DNA of 64,000 bases. Origin: Lysobacter alkalisoli (lineage in GTDB: Bacteria; Pseudomonadota; Gammaproteobacteria; Xanthomonadales; Xanthomonadaceae). The stretch is taken from positions 161,001 through 225,000 of the forward strand of contig NZ_CP041242.1 of NCBI RefSeq assembly GCF_006547045.1, read 5' to 3'. A program made the translations under genes and the position numbers. This document shows, in pieces, positions 10,163 through 19,080 of this stretch (position 1 is the stretch's first letter; every line of letters begins with the position of its first letter). The notes below the pieces were generated by a model that worked only from the letters and a program-made list of their open reading frames with translations, was not told the DNA's origin and made no database searches.

Positions 10163-10199
10163 CGCCGATGGCCGGTGCCGCGCGTGGCGGCAGGGGAAT

Positions 10200-10448
10200 T
10201 CAGATCACGCCGCCGCCCATGCCGAGCCGGACGATGCCGACCACGATCACGATGCCGTTGAGCAGCAGCCCGGCCTTGGCACGGCCGTTGCGCTCGCTGC
10301 GGGTGAACAGCACCCCGATCGCGCCGATCACCGCGCCAATGGCGGCGAACGGGATCAGGAACCAGTTGCCCCAACCGAGCAGCGGGATCAGCGCGACCAC
10401 CATCCAGATCATCGCGACAATGCCCCAGAGCAGGCTGATCAGTCCCAT
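10200..10448 (-). CDS. Small inner-membrane protein of unknown function
   Basis: This 82-residue hydrophobic protein has two or three predicted membrane segments (about 4-24, 30-50 and 62-78; LISLLWGIVAMIWMVVALIP and following) and a short basic loop RSERNGRAK. It has the character of the DUF4190-like small membrane proteins but the family cannot be fixed by eye. It lies upstream of hemB with a 49-nt gap on the same strand. The 158 nt upstream (10449-10606) show nothing notable. Confidence 0.65.
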   Translation of the reverse strand: MGLISLLWGIVAMIWMVVALIPLLGWGNWFLIPFAAIGAVIGAIGVLFTRSERNGRAKAGLLLNGIVIVVGIVRLGMGGGVI

Positions 10449-10606
10449 CGTGCGTTCCTCCCGGCCGGGGCGACATCGCCCATTGCCGGATAGAGTGGCC
10501 GAAGTGGCGCGGTCATGCCTGTCCCGGAGGTCACGCCGGCGTCCGCTACGGCGGTGCCGTCATGTCCGAGCCGCCATCCCGACCCAAGGCCGAAATGGCG
10601 ACATCG

Positions 10607-11632
10607 TCAGCCGTCATGCACGCCGTCGATCTCCATCAGCAGGTCGCGGCGGCAGATTGCGGCGTGCAGGACGATCCGCGGCACGTCCGGACCGAGCCGT
10701 TCGGCCAGCAGACGCTCGACCGTCGGGATCGCGTCGCGGTCGCGCACATAGACCTTGAGCCGGCTGCCGCCACCGAATCGGGGTGGCAGCGACGGACGTT
10801 GCTCGCGCGCGGTTGCGAACAGGCTGTCGAAGTTGGCGAAGGTCTCGGCGAGCTGGTCGGCGACCGATTCGGCGTGGCGGGTCTGGTGGCCGACCACCGC
10901 CGCGGTGCCCGACAACAGCAACGGCATCGTGCTGCCGGCCGGCGGCAACATCGCGCGGGCGAAGCTTGGAGGCTGCGGTCCGTACTGGCGTGGGTAGCGC
11001 CAGGCGCTGACCTGGCGCGGGTTCTCCAGTGGGCTGCCGGGGCGGCGCGCGGCCAGCCAGTAGACCTGCAGCCGGCGCACGCCATCGGTGCGGCCGATTG
11101 CGGTCGCCGCGGGCAGGGTGCCGGGGGCGATCACGCCGCCCGACGGGGCGATCCCGCGGGCGCGGCCGATGCAGAAGCGCCGGTAACGCTCGCTGTCGTC
11201 CTCGCCATGGGTGATGTCGGCGAGGTAGTTCCAGGACCGCAGCAGGTGCGGGTAGCCGCGGGCGTGGATGAAGGCTTCCATCCGCCGGTAGGTGTGTTCG
11301 GCGGCGGCCTCGATATCGGTGTCGTTGCCGACCAGCGGAGCCTCGTCTGTTTCCAGGGCGCCGAACAGCAGGGTGCCGTCCTCGGCCCATGCCAGCTCGC
11401 CGTCGCGGCCATGCCGGACCGGGCCGGTGCTGCGCCAGACTTCAAGCAATGCAGCGCCGTGCGGCTCCAGGCCGACCCGCAGGTAGCGCGGGTCGTCGCA
11501 GACGGGGGCATCACGGCCGAAGCCGAGTACCGCCAGCACAGCGTCATCGGTCAGCAGCGAAGCCGGGTCGGCCGCGACGTAGTCGACCGACAGCCGCGGG
11601 GCCCGGGTATCGAGGGCCACATTCGCGTTCAT
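10607..11632 (-). CDS. xanB2: Chorismatase / 3-hydroxybenzoate synthase, XanB2-like
   Basis: This 341-residue enzyme belongs to the FkbO/Hyg5/XanB2 chorismatase family. The C-terminal half resembles the YjgF/RidA fold (SRLKVYVRDRDAIPTVERLL ... PRIVLHAAICRRDLLMEIDG). XanB2 of Xanthomonas cleaves chorismate to 3- and 4-hydroxybenzoate, the first feeding xanthomonadin and the second ubiquinone. The ATG at 11632 overlaps the stop codon of the FAD enzyme upstream (ATGA), so the two are translationally coupled. A frame extending to 12379 is open but overlaps that enzyme and is rejected. The cofactor-free reaction and product ratio are family knowledge. Confidence 0.88.
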   Translation of the reverse strand: MNANVALDTRAPRLSVDYVAADPASLLTDDAVLAVLGFGRDAPVCDDPRYLRVGLEPHGAALLEVWRSTGPVRHGRDGELAWAEDGTLLFGALETDEAPLVGNDTDIEAAAEHTYRRMEAFIHARGYPHLLRSWNYLADITHGEDDSERYRRFCIGRARGIAPSGGVIAPGTLPAATAIGRTDGVRRLQVYWLAARRPGSPLENPRQVSAWRYPRQYGPQPPSFARAMLPPAGSTMPLLLSGTAAVVGHQTRHAESVADQLAETFANFDSLFATAREQRPSLPPRFGGGSRLKVYVRDRDAIPTVERLLAERLGPDVPRIVLHAAICRRDLLMEIDGVHDG

Positions 11633-13077
11633 CGGCCGGTCTCCTGCAGTGCCGGCCTGGCGGGCGTCGTGCCGGCGGCGGCATTGGCGGCGTCGGCTTC
11701 CGTGGTCAGGGGCGTGGCCTGGTACAGAGTGTCGCCCTCGAAGCGGATCCCTACCTGCCGGCGTCGGCGCAGCCAGCCCTGCAGCGCGGCAGGGGCGAGC
11801 CGCAGCGCGGTCAATGCGTAGACCAGCCGGAACGCGCGCAGCCGCCGCAGCACGGCCGGGTTGTCGAACACATCGCCGGCCAGCATCGAGATCACCGCCT
11901 GTTCGATCTGCCAGTAGTTGCGTGGTTGGTTGAACAGTCGCTGCATGACCGGGGTGGTGAAGCGATAGATGAACCACTGGAAGTGGCGCAGGCCGCGCTT
12001 GAGCCGCTTCTCCATCGCCTGTTGCTGCGCATGTTCGCGGCCCGGATCGCGCAGGCTGGCGTCGACCACGGCCGCAGCCTGCTCGGCACTGTTCATGCCC
12101 AGGTAGACGCCGGAGGAGAACACCGGGTCGACGAAGGCATAGGCATCGCCCACCATCACCCAGCCAGGGCCGGACATGCGTTTGCAGGTATAGGAGTAGT
12201 TGCCGGTGACGTGGACGTCGCCGACGCGCTGCGCGCCCTGCATGCGCTCGGCGACCTGCGGCACCGACAGCAGGGTCTGCATCAGGAAGCCCTCGCTGTC
12301 GCCGCGGCGCTGCTTGAGGTACTCGGGGAAACACACCGCGCCGACGCTCATCACCCCGTCCGGGAGCGGGATCAGCCACATCCAGCCGTGCTCGAAACGC
12401 TGAACGGTGATGTTGCCGGCATCCTCGCCGGCGCGCCGCTGTACGCCGCGGAAGTGGCTGAAGATCGCCGCCGACTGGTGCCTGTCGTTCTTGCGCTTGA
12501 GCTTGAGCCGACGCCCGAGCACGGTGTCGCGGCCGCTGGCGTCGACCAGGTAGCGCGGCGCGAATACCCGTACGCGGCCGTCCGTATCGCGCGCATGCAC
12601 GCGTGCGGGCCGGCCGTCATCGCCGAACTCGACCTGCTCCACCCGCACCCGCTCGCGCGCATCGACGCCACTGCTGCGGGCGTGGTCGAACAGCAGTTTG
12701 TCGAAATCCTCGCGCCTGACCTGGAACGCGTAGCCGAACTTCGCGTCGATCGCGCGATCGAAACGGAAGGTGTTCCAGTCGCCTGCGCGTCCGGGCTCGT
12801 CGATAATCGGAAAGTCGGCCCCCGGCTTGTGGACGCCGATCGCGCGCACCTGTTCGAGCACGCCGAGGCGTTCGAGGATCGGCAGGTTCATCGGCAGCAG
12901 CGATTCGCCGATGTGGAAGCGCGGGTGGGCGTCCTTCTCCAGCTGGACCACGCGCCAGCCGCGGCGGGCGAGCAGGGTGGCCGCGGTGCTGCCCGCCGGG
13001 CCGCCGCCGATCACCAGCACGTCGCAGGTTTCGGGGGCTGCGGCGGGCGGTGCATCCATGGCGGCGGGCTCGGTCAT
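11629..13077 (-). CDS. FAD-dependent oxidoreductase / halogenase-like enzyme of the pigment cluster
   Basis: This 482-residue flavoprotein starts at 13077, just before the dinucleotide fold VLVIGGGPAGSTAATLL (about 20-36). It has the HIGESLLP signature shared by flavin-dependent halogenases and geranylgeranyl-reductase-like enzymes, and GWMWLIPL, close to the halogenase WxWxIP motif. Xanthomonadins are brominated aryl polyenes, and clusters of this type carry such an enzyme, so ring halogenation is a reasonable inference; a plain monooxygenase remains possible. Its TGA overlaps the ATG of the chorismatase. Confidence 0.85.
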   Translation of the reverse strand: MTEPAAMDAPPAAAPETCDVLVIGGGPAGSTAATLLARRGWRVVQLEKDAHPRFHIGESLLPMNLPILERLGVLEQVRAIGVHKPGADFPIIDEPGRAGDWNTFRFDRAIDAKFGYAFQVRREDFDKLLFDHARSSGVDARERVRVEQVEFGDDGRPARVHARDTDGRVRVFAPRYLVDASGRDTVLGRRLKLKRKNDRHQSAAIFSHFRGVQRRAGEDAGNITVQRFEHGWMWLIPLPDGVMSVGAVCFPEYLKQRRGDSEGFLMQTLLSVPQVAERMQGAQRVGDVHVTGNYSYTCKRMSGPGWVMVGDAYAFVDPVFSSGVYLGMNSAEQAAAVVDASLRDPGREHAQQQAMEKRLKRGLRHFQWFIYRFTTPVMQRLFNQPRNYWQIEQAVISMLAGDVFDNPAVLRRLRAFRLVYALTALRLAPAALQGWLRRRRQVGIRFEGDTLYQATPLTTEADAANAAAGTTPARPALQETGR

Positions 13078-13184
13078 CACGACATGATAGCCGGGCGGCC
13101 GATCGCGAAACATGGCTCCGGCTTGCGCCGACGCGCCCGATGCCGGATCGTTGCGTCCCTGTTCCGCTGTCATGAAGACGCCTG
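13078..13184. promoter_or_regulatory. Divergent promoter region of the pigment block
   Basis: These 107 nt separate the minus-strand halogenase-chorismatase pair from the plus-strand acyl carrier protein operon, so they must hold promoters for both arms if the pigment block is expressed from here. No clear -35/-10 pair or operator could be picked out by eye. Confidence 0.4.
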
Positions 13185-13454
13185 ATGTCCGTACAAACCG
13201 CCGCCGAACGCGAACTGGCCGAACTGCTGGTCGAGAGCCTGAACCTGGAAGAGGTGGCTCCCGAAGGGATCGACCCCGAGGCCCCGCTGTTCGGCGAGGG
13301 CCTGGGGCTGGATTCGATCGATGCGCTGGAGCTGGCGCTGGCGATCTCGAAGAAGCACGGCATCCAGCTGCGCTCGGACAGCGACGAGAACCGCCGCATC
13401 TTCGCCTCGCTACGCGCGCTGGCGGCGCACATCGACCAGCAGAAGGCGGCCTGA
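13185..13454 (+). CDS. Acyl carrier protein of the aryl-polyene/xanthomonadin cluster
   Basis: This 89-residue ACP has the phosphopantetheine attachment Ser44 in GLDSIDALEL, at the start of helix II, where fatty-acid ACPs have DSLD. It would carry the 3-hydroxybenzoyl starter and the growing polyene. It opens the plus-strand operon and is separated by 32 nt from the membrane protein gene. The DSID motif is common in dedicated polyene ACPs. Confidence 0.9.
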   Translation: MSVQTAAERELAELLVESLNLEEVAPEGIDPEAPLFGEGLGLDSIDALELALAISKKHGIQLRSDSDENRRIFASLRALAAHIDQQKAA

Positions 13455-13486
13455 GCCGGCCTCGCGGCGGCCCGGGCTCAGTCACC

Positions 13487-14179
13487 ATGCACAGCCTCCT
13501 GCCGCGCCTGCTGCTGGCGCTGGCCTATCCATGGCTGGCGCACTGGGCCGCTGGCGGCAGCGATCTCGCCGCCTCCCTGGCACTGGCCGACCTGGTCCTG
13601 ATCGTGCTTGTCGAAGGGCTGTTATGCCGGCGGCTGCGGGCCTGGCTGGCCCTGGCCGCGGCGCTGGCGATGCTGGCCGCCCTGCATGGCACGGTGTGGC
13701 CGCGAGTGCTGCTGCTGGCGCCGCCGATGCTGTTCACCGGGCTGGTGGCGTGGTTCTTCGCCCGCAGCCTGGCGGACCCGCGCGGCGCCCTGATCACCCG
13801 CATCGTCGCTGCGCTGGACCGTTGCGAGCCGGCCGCGCTGCCGCCGCGGCTGCATCGCTATACCCGGCGCCTGACCGCCGCCTGGGCCGGGGTGATGACG
13901 CTGCTGTGCGTGGTCAACGGCCTGCTCGCCCTGATCGCGGTGCCGGACGGCGCCCTGGCCCTGCTGGGGACCCGCGCGCCGCTGACGGTGAGCCGCGAAC
14001 AGTGGTCGCTGTTCGCCAACCTGCTCAACTACGGCCTGGTCGGGCTGTTTTTCGTCGGCGAGTACGCGTTGCGCCGGCGCTGGTTCCCGGCCCGGCCATA
14101 CCGCAACTTCCTCGAGTTCATGCGGATGATGGGCCGGCTCGGCCCCGAGTTCTGGCGCGGGCTGTTCACCCGTCCCTGA
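13487..14179 (+). CDS. Integral membrane protein of the aryl-polyene cluster (COG4648-like)
   Basis: This 230-residue protein has about six hydrophobic segments (LLPRLLLALAYPWLAHW at the N-terminus, LVLIVLVEGLL, LALAAALAMLAALH, VLLLAPPMLFTGLVAWFF, WAGVMTLLCVVNGLLALI, NLLNYGLVGLFFVGEY) and an Arg-rich C-terminal tail. It matches the predicted membrane protein regularly found in aryl-polyene clusters, whose role is unknown. ATG 13487 was chosen because the hydrophobic N-terminus follows directly; longer frames upstream overlap the ACP gene. Confidence 0.78.
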   Translation: MHSLLPRLLLALAYPWLAHWAAGGSDLAASLALADLVLIVLVEGLLCRRLRAWLALAAALAMLAALHGTVWPRVLLLAPPMLFTGLVAWFFARSLADPRGALITRIVAALDRCEPAALPPRLHRYTRRLTAAWAGVMTLLCVVNGLLALIAVPDGALALLGTRAPLTVSREQWSLFANLLNYGLVGLFFVGEYALRRRWFPARPYRNFLEFMRMMGRLGPEFWRGLFTRP

Positions 14180-14239
14180 GCGCCCCCGCATCCACGAACA
14201 CTTGTGGACGCGGCTGGAGGTTTCTCCGTCCCGGCCCGG

Positions 14240-14251
14240 TATCCTGCGTGC
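14240..14251 (+). promoter_or_regulatory. -10-like TATCCT directly before the dehydratase gene
   Basis: TATCCT at 14240-14245 is 6 nt before ATG 14252 and no Shine-Dalgarno is present, the same arrangement seen before queF, hemB, ubiJ and oleC. It may be an internal promoter of the pigment operon. Confidence 0.3.
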
Positions 14252-14539
14252 ATGGAATTCACCATCGCCCACGACCATCCATGCCTGCCCGGCCATTTCC
14301 CGGGCCGGCCGCTGGTGCCCGGGGTGGTGATCCTCGAGCGCGTGGTCGAGGCCGCGGAAGCCGCCGGTGCGGCGCCCGGCACCTGCTGGCAGTGGCCGCA
14401 GGTGAAGTTCCTGCAACCATTGCTGCCGGGCCAGACGGCACGTATCGAGCTTGATCGCGACGGCAGGCGCTGGCGTTTCCGTGTGCTGCATGACGGAACG
14501 CCGCTTGCCAGCGGCGAGCTGAAGGCCGGCGGCACATGA
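14252..14539 (+). CDS. Hotdog-fold 3-hydroxyacyl-ACP dehydratase (ApeI/FabA-like)
   Basis: This 95-residue protein has the hotdog dehydratase signature HPCLPGHFPGRPLVPGVVILE (split: HPCLPGHFPG then RPLVPGVVILE), with the catalytic His in GHFPG. It would dehydrate the beta-hydroxyacyl-ACP intermediate to build the conjugated polyene. It is one of two dehydratase-like genes in this block (the other at 18513), matching the ApeI/ApeP pair of aryl-polyene clusters. Its stop overlaps the next start (ATGA at 14536-14539). Confidence 0.85.
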   Translation: MEFTIAHDHPCLPGHFPGRPLVPGVVILERVVEAAEAAGAAPGTCWQWPQVKFLQPLLPGQTARIELDRDGRRWRFRVLHDGTPLASGELKAGGT

Positions 14540-15534
14540 GCACGACCACGCCTGCATCGGGCAATGGCGACTGGACCCGGCGCCCGGAGGGTGGCGGTCG
14601 CGTCGCGTTCTGGCTGATCGGCACCTTCGCCCGCCGTTTCGGGCGTACCCCGGCACGGCTGCTGCTGTATCCGATCACCCTGTACTACCTGGCCATGCGC
14701 GGGCCGGAGCGGCGTGCCTCACGGGCCTACCTGGAGCGCATCCTCGGCCGTCGTGCGCGACTGCGCGATGTCGCCCGCCACATCCACACCTTTGCCGCCA
14801 CCATCCTCGACCGGGTGTTCCTGCTGTGCGGACGGTTCGATGACTTCGAGATCGCGATCGAGGGGCTGGAGGCGCTCGTGGGCCGGGCCCAGCGCGGCGA
14901 GGGGATGCTGCTGTTCGGCTCCCACCTGGGCAGTTTCGAGGCCCTGCGTGCGCTGGCCGCGAAACACTCCGAAGTCCAGTTGCGGATCGTGCTCGACAAG
15001 CAGCACAACCCTGCCTTGACCGGGATGCTCGACGCGCTCAATCCGGAGCTGGCGCGCAATATCATCGATGCCGGCCAGGACGGTCCTTCGATCGTCCTCG
15101 CGATCCGCCAGGCCATCGATGACGGTGCCATGGTCGCGGTGCTGGCCGACCGTGTGCGTCCGGGCGAGACGGTCGAGCCGGTGCCGTTCCTGGGCGCGCC
15201 GGCGCCATTCCCGCTGGCTCCGTGGCTAATCGCCGCAGTGCTCGGTGCGCCGGTGGTGCTGGTGTTCGGCCTGTATCAGGGCGGGCGCCGCTACCGGTTG
15301 GTGTTCGAACCGTTCAATGCGGGCGGCACGATCGCGCGACGCGAGCGGGAACGAACGCTGTCGCAATGGGTCCATCGCTACGCTGCGCGGTTGGAGTCGC
15401 ATGCCCGCAGCGCCCCCTTCAACTGGTTCAACTTCTACGATTTCTGGCAGAACGACGATGCGCGAATCCCGCCGACCGCTGTTGCTGGCGCTACTGCTCA
15501 CGACGACGCTTCCGTTGCACGCGGGGCCGATTGA
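14536..15534 (+). CDS. LpxL/HtrB-like acyltransferase of the pigment cluster
   Basis: This 332-residue protein belongs to the lysophospholipid/lipid A acyltransferase family. The HxxxxE/D-type active site is seen in GSHLGSFEALRAL (about 133-145) and the second conserved block is VAVLADRVRPGE. Such enzymes in aryl-polyene clusters are thought to attach the polyene to a membrane lipid. The N-terminus has a membrane-facing hydrophobic stretch (ARLLLYPITLYYLAM). It is translationally coupled to the dehydratase upstream and overlaps the LolA-like gene by 77 nt. Confidence 0.88.
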   Translation: MSTTTPASGNGDWTRRPEGGGRVAFWLIGTFARRFGRTPARLLLYPITLYYLAMRGPERRASRAYLERILGRRARLRDVARHIHTFAATILDRVFLLCGRFDDFEIAIEGLEALVGRAQRGEGMLLFGSHLGSFEALRALAAKHSEVQLRIVLDKQHNPALTGMLDALNPELARNIIDAGQDGPSIVLAIRQAIDDGAMVAVLADRVRPGETVEPVPFLGAPAPFPLAPWLIAAVLGAPVVLVFGLYQGGRRYRLVFEPFNAGGTIARRERERTLSQWVHRYAARLESHARSAPFNWFNFYDFWQNDDARIPPTAVAGATAHDDASVARGAD

Positions 15535-16165
15535 GCAGGCGATCGAGCCGGCTGTCGACGTGCCCGGCAGCGTCGACAGCCCGGCCGGGGCCGATTGGGT
15601 GCTGGCGAAGATCGCGCGGCCGGCGCCGGCGCGCACGCCATTTCTCGAACTGCGCGGCTCGGCCTTGCTCAAGGCGCCGCTGCGGGTGGTCGGCGAGTAT
15701 CGGCGTGAAGCCGACGACGCCCTGATCCGGCAGGTGCTGTCGCCCTACACCGAAACCACCACGATCGCCGACGGCATGGTCAGGATCGAACGCGACGGTC
15801 GTGCCGCGCGACGCTTTTCGATGTCGCGCGCACCCGAACTGGCCGCGTTGCAGGCCAGTTTCGGCGCGTTGCTGGCCGGCGACCGCGAGCGGCTGGAGCA
15901 GCACTACGATCTCGAGGTCGAGGGCAGCCGTCGCGCCTGGTCGCTGCACCTGTCGCCGCACGATCCCGACCTCGCCGCCCGCGTTTCCGGCATGACCTTG
16001 TACGGCCGTGGCGCCGAACTGCGCTGCATCGAGAGCACGCCGGTCGATGGTGGGGTCCAGCGCAGTCTGCTGGCCGGCGCGGTCATCGATGCCGAGGGCG
16101 TCGATGACCCGGCCGCATTGCAGGCGCTGTGCCACGGCGATGCCGCGACGGAGGGCGGTGGATGA
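15458..16165 (+). CDS. LolA-like periplasmic carrier of the pigment cluster
   Basis: This 235-residue exported protein starts with a signal peptide (MRESRRPLLLALLLTTTLPLHA). The rest is consistent with the LolA-related outer-membrane lipoprotein-carrier fold found in aryl-polyene clusters (strands such as TPFLELRGSALLKAPLRVVGEYRR, here abbreviated to its start TPFLELRGSALLK). It probably ferries the lipid-linked polyene between membranes together with the MMPL exporter. It overlaps the acyltransferase at its start and the MMPL gene at its end (ATGA, 16162-16165), so the three are translated together. Confidence 0.8.
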   Translation: MRESRRPLLLALLLTTTLPLHAGPIEQAIEPAVDVPGSVDSPAGADWVLAKIARPAPARTPFLELRGSALLKAPLRVVGEYRREADDALIRQVLSPYTETTTIADGMVRIERDGRAARRFSMSRAPELAALQASFGALLAGDRERLEQHYDLEVEGSRRAWSLHLSPHDPDLAARVSGMTLYGRGAELRCIESTPVDGGVQRSLLAGAVIDAEGVDDPAALQALCHGDAATEGGG

Positions 16166-18516
16166 CGGCGCCAAGGCGTCTGTTGCTGGTCCTGTTGTGG
16201 CTGGGCCTGCTGCTCGCGGCCGGGTTCTGGATCGGCCAGCAGTTGCAGCTCAGCGGCGACCTGCGCCGGTTCATGCCGGGCGCGCGCACCCCGGCGCAGA
16301 AGTTGTTGATCGAGGAATTGGGCGAAGGCCCGGGCGCGCGCCTGCTGCTGGTGGCGCTGTCGGGCGATGCGCCGGCCGAACTGGCGCGGCAGTCGCAGGC
16401 CTTGCGCGGGGCGCTTGCGGACAGCGAACCCGATGAAGCGCATTTCGACGTCGTCGCCAACGGTGACGATGGCGGCCTCGACGCCGTGCCCGAACGCCTG
16501 CGTCCGTATCGCTACCTGCTGTCGGCTACGGCCGACCGGCAATCCCTCGACCGCGCCTGGCTGGCCGACGAGCTGGCCCAGCGCGTGCAGGATCTCGGCT
16601 CGCCGGCGGCGGATCTGATCGAACCGCTGTTGGCCCGCGATCCGACCCTGGAAGCCCTGAAACTGGCCGAAGCCTGGCAGCCGCCGGTCGCACCGGAGAA
16701 GCGCCACGGGGTCTGGTTCGACCGCAACGGCAACCAGGCCCTGTTGCTGCTGGAAACCCGCGCCGCCGGCTTCGATCCCGCAGGCCAGCAGGCGGCGCTG
16801 GCTACCTTGCGTGAGGCCTTCGACACGGTCCGCGGCGACAGCCCATCCGAGCTCATCGTCAGCGGCACTGGTGCCTTCTCCGAGCAGATCGCCGCCAATA
16901 CCCGGCGCGAGGCGACCCTGTTCGGCAGCCTCGGTGGTTGTGGCTTCGCGCTGATCCTGCTGCTCGCCTTCCGTCGCTGGCAGGTGCCGCTGTTGGCCGC
17001 ACTGCCGGTTGCCAGCGCCGGTCTGGTCGGGCTGGCTGCGGTGGCGCTGCTGTTCGCCGACGGGGTGCACGGAATCACTCTCGCGTTCGGCTTCACCCTG
17101 ATCGGCGTCGCCGCCGACTACCCGATCCATCTCTTCAGTCACCTGCGTCCGCAGCAGCCGCCACGCGACAGCGCCCGCCTGATCTGGCGCACCCTCGCCA
17201 CCGGTGTCGCCTCGACCTGCCTGGCCTACCTGACCTTCTTCGTCTCCGGTGTCGATGGCCTGCGCCAGCTGGCGGTGTTCACCGTCACCGGCCTTGCCAC
17301 CGCCGCGCTGGGCACCCGTTTCCTGCTGCCCGCCCTGCTTGTGCCGGCGTCGAGCGACATTGCCGAAGGTCCACGCATGGCGCGCCTGCTCGAAACCATC
17401 GAACGGCTGCCCCGGCCGGCGATGCCGGTCGTGCTGGGCGTGGCGGCGCTGGCGGTCGCGGTGATCGTGTTCGTGCCCGGCACCTTCTGGCAGAACGACC
17501 TGGCCCGGCTGACCCCGGTGCCGGAAGATGCGCTGGCACGCGACCTGCAACTGCGCGAGGCGCTCGGAGCGCCGGACGTGCGTTATCTGATTGCGATCCA
17601 GGGCGAGGATGTCGAGTCGGTGCTGATCCGTTCCGAGCAGTTGCGTCCGGCGCTGGAAACCCTGCGCGCCACCCACGTGATCGTCGGCTACGACATGGCC
17701 GCGCGCTATCTGCCCAGTGCGGCCACCCAGCGCCAGCGCCAGGCGCGCCTGCCGGATCCGGCGACCCTGCGCCGCGAACTGGCCGCGGCATTGGCCGGCG
17801 GCCCGTTCCGTGCGGATGCTTTCGAAGGCTTCATCGAAGACGTCGAGCATGCGCGTACGGCCACACCGCTGCGGGCCGGCGACCTCGTCGGCACTCCGCT
17901 GGAGGCCACCCTGGCCGGCCTGCTGCTTACCGGCGAACGGTTGTCCGACGATGGCCGCGCCACCGCGCTGGTCTCGCTGGCCGGCCTGGCAGATCCGGAC
18001 AGTGTGGCCCAGGTTGCCCGGGCCCACGATGTGCAATTGCTCGACCTCAAGCAGGCGTCCGAGTCGCTGGTCGCCGAATACCGCACCCGGGTGCTGTGGG
18101 CGCTGGCGCTGGCGGTGCTGCTGATGGCCGGTGGCGTGTACGTGATGTTGCGCGACCTGCGCCGCACCCTGCGCGTGCTCGCGCCGATGCTGCTGTCGAC
18201 CGTGCTGGTGCTGGCGCTGTTGCGCGGCTTGGGAGTCGAGTTGAACCTGTTCCACCTGGTTGCGCTGATGCTGGCGGCCGGGCTTGGGCTGGATTACGCG
18301 CTGTTCTTCGACCATGCAGGCGGCGACCATGCCGAGCAGTGCCGCACCCTGCACGCGGTCATGGTCTGCGCGGCATCGACCCTGCTGGTGTTCAGCCTGC
18401 TTGCACTGTCGTCGATCCCGGTGCTGCGTGCGATCGGCACCACCGTCGCGCTGGGGGTGTTGTTCAACCTGGTGCTGGCGTTGCTGGTCACGCGTCGGTC
18501 GGCGTTGCGCGTATGA
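16162..18516 (+). CDS. MMPL/RND-type exporter of the pigment cluster
   Basis: This 784-residue inner-membrane transporter has the MMPL layout: one N-terminal helix (RRLLLVLLWLGLLLAAGFWI), a periplasmic domain, a block of five helices (about 255-400, including FTLIGVAADYPIHLFSHL), a seventh helix before the second periplasmic domain, and a final block (about 645-780, with GLGLDYALFF). The two DY motifs lie in the helices that form the proton relay in this family. In aryl-polyene clusters it is expected to move the polyene-lipid out of the inner membrane. Both ends are coupled to neighbours by ATGA overlaps. Confidence 0.9.
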   Translation: MTAPRRLLLVLLWLGLLLAAGFWIGQQLQLSGDLRRFMPGARTPAQKLLIEELGEGPGARLLLVALSGDAPAELARQSQALRGALADSEPDEAHFDVVANGDDGGLDAVPERLRPYRYLLSATADRQSLDRAWLADELAQRVQDLGSPAADLIEPLLARDPTLEALKLAEAWQPPVAPEKRHGVWFDRNGNQALLLLETRAAGFDPAGQQAALATLREAFDTVRGDSPSELIVSGTGAFSEQIAANTRREATLFGSLGGCGFALILLLAFRRWQVPLLAALPVASAGLVGLAAVALLFADGVHGITLAFGFTLIGVAADYPIHLFSHLRPQQPPRDSARLIWRTLATGVASTCLAYLTFFVSGVDGLRQLAVFTVTGLATAALGTRFLLPALLVPASSDIAEGPRMARLLETIERLPRPAMPVVLGVAALAVAVIVFVPGTFWQNDLARLTPVPEDALARDLQLREALGAPDVRYLIAIQGEDVESVLIRSEQLRPALETLRATHVIVGYDMAARYLPSAATQRQRQARLPDPATLRRELAAALAGGPFRADAFEGFIEDVEHARTATPLRAGDLVGTPLEATLAGLLLTGERLSDDGRATALVSLAGLADPDSVAQVARAHDVQLLDLKQASESLVAEYRTRVLWALALAVLLMAGGVYVMLRDLRRTLRVLAPMLLSTVLVLALLRGLGVELNLFHLVALMLAAGLGLDYALFFDHAGGDHAEQCRTLHAVMVCAASTLLVFSLLALSSIPVLRAIGTTVALGVLFNLVLALLVTRRSALRV

Positions 18517-18986
18517 AGGCGCCCATACCCGTACGCGATGACATCCTTGCGCTGGTTCCGCACCAGGGTGCGATGTGCCTGTGGGATGAGGTGCTGGGCT
18601 GGGACGACGGCACGATCCGGTTGCTGGCCGGCAATCATCGCGACCCCGGCCATCCGCTGCGTCATCACGACAGTTTGTCCGCGGTGCACCTGTGCGAATA
18701 CGGCGCCCAGGCAATGGCCGTGCATGGAGGCCTGCTCGCCCGCCGCGACGCCCTGCCGGCGCGCGCCGGCATGCTGGTCGCATTGCGTGGTGTCGAACTG
18801 GCGGTCGCGCGCATCGACGACCTCGATGGCCCGCTCATCGGCGAAGCCGAACGCCTCGCCGACAGTCCGGCCAGCCAGCTCTACACCTTTCGCATCCTGC
18901 ACGCCGACCGCGTGATCGCGCAGGGCCGGGCGACGGTCGCCCTGGGCGAGCCGCGGCAAGATGATCAGGAGGGCCCCCGGCTGTGA
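18513..18986 (+). CDS. Second hotdog 3-hydroxyacyl-ACP dehydratase-like protein (ApeP-like)
   Basis: This 157-residue protein begins VRDDILALVPHQGAMCLWDEV, matching the PHQGAM...D signature of ApeP-type dehydratases in aryl-polyene clusters. HLCEYGAQAMAVHGGLLA is the second hotdog block. It would pair with the ApeI-like protein at 14252 in polyene dehydration. It overlaps the MMPL stop (ATGA) and is the last pigment gene visible; ketosynthase and ketoreductase genes that usually follow are absent. Confidence 0.85.
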   Translation: MKAPIPVRDDILALVPHQGAMCLWDEVLGWDDGTIRLLAGNHRDPGHPLRHHDSLSAVHLCEYGAQAMAVHGGLLARRDALPARAGMLVALRGVELAVARIDDLDGPLIGEAERLADSPASQLYTFRILHADRVIAQGRATVALGEPRQDDQEGPRL

Positions 18987-19080
18987 GTCGCGAGGTCCAT
19001 GCGAGTGCTGAGGCGCGCGTGTAAGCTGCGACCTCCGCAAGCCTCGTGCTTTCCCATTTTTCCTCATAAGGACATGACCC

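Noticed and set aside
12379..13488. Upstream extensions of the chorismatase and halogenase-like frames
   Set aside because: The extensions overlap neighbouring genes and lack domain sequence; ATG 11632 and ATG 13077 give the family lengths.
15904..18783. A 959-codon open frame on the minus strand
   Set aside because: It lies antisense to the LolA-like, MMPL and dehydratase genes, has an Arg/Gln/Gly-rich composition with no recognisable domain, and is explained by GC-rich codon use on the other strand.
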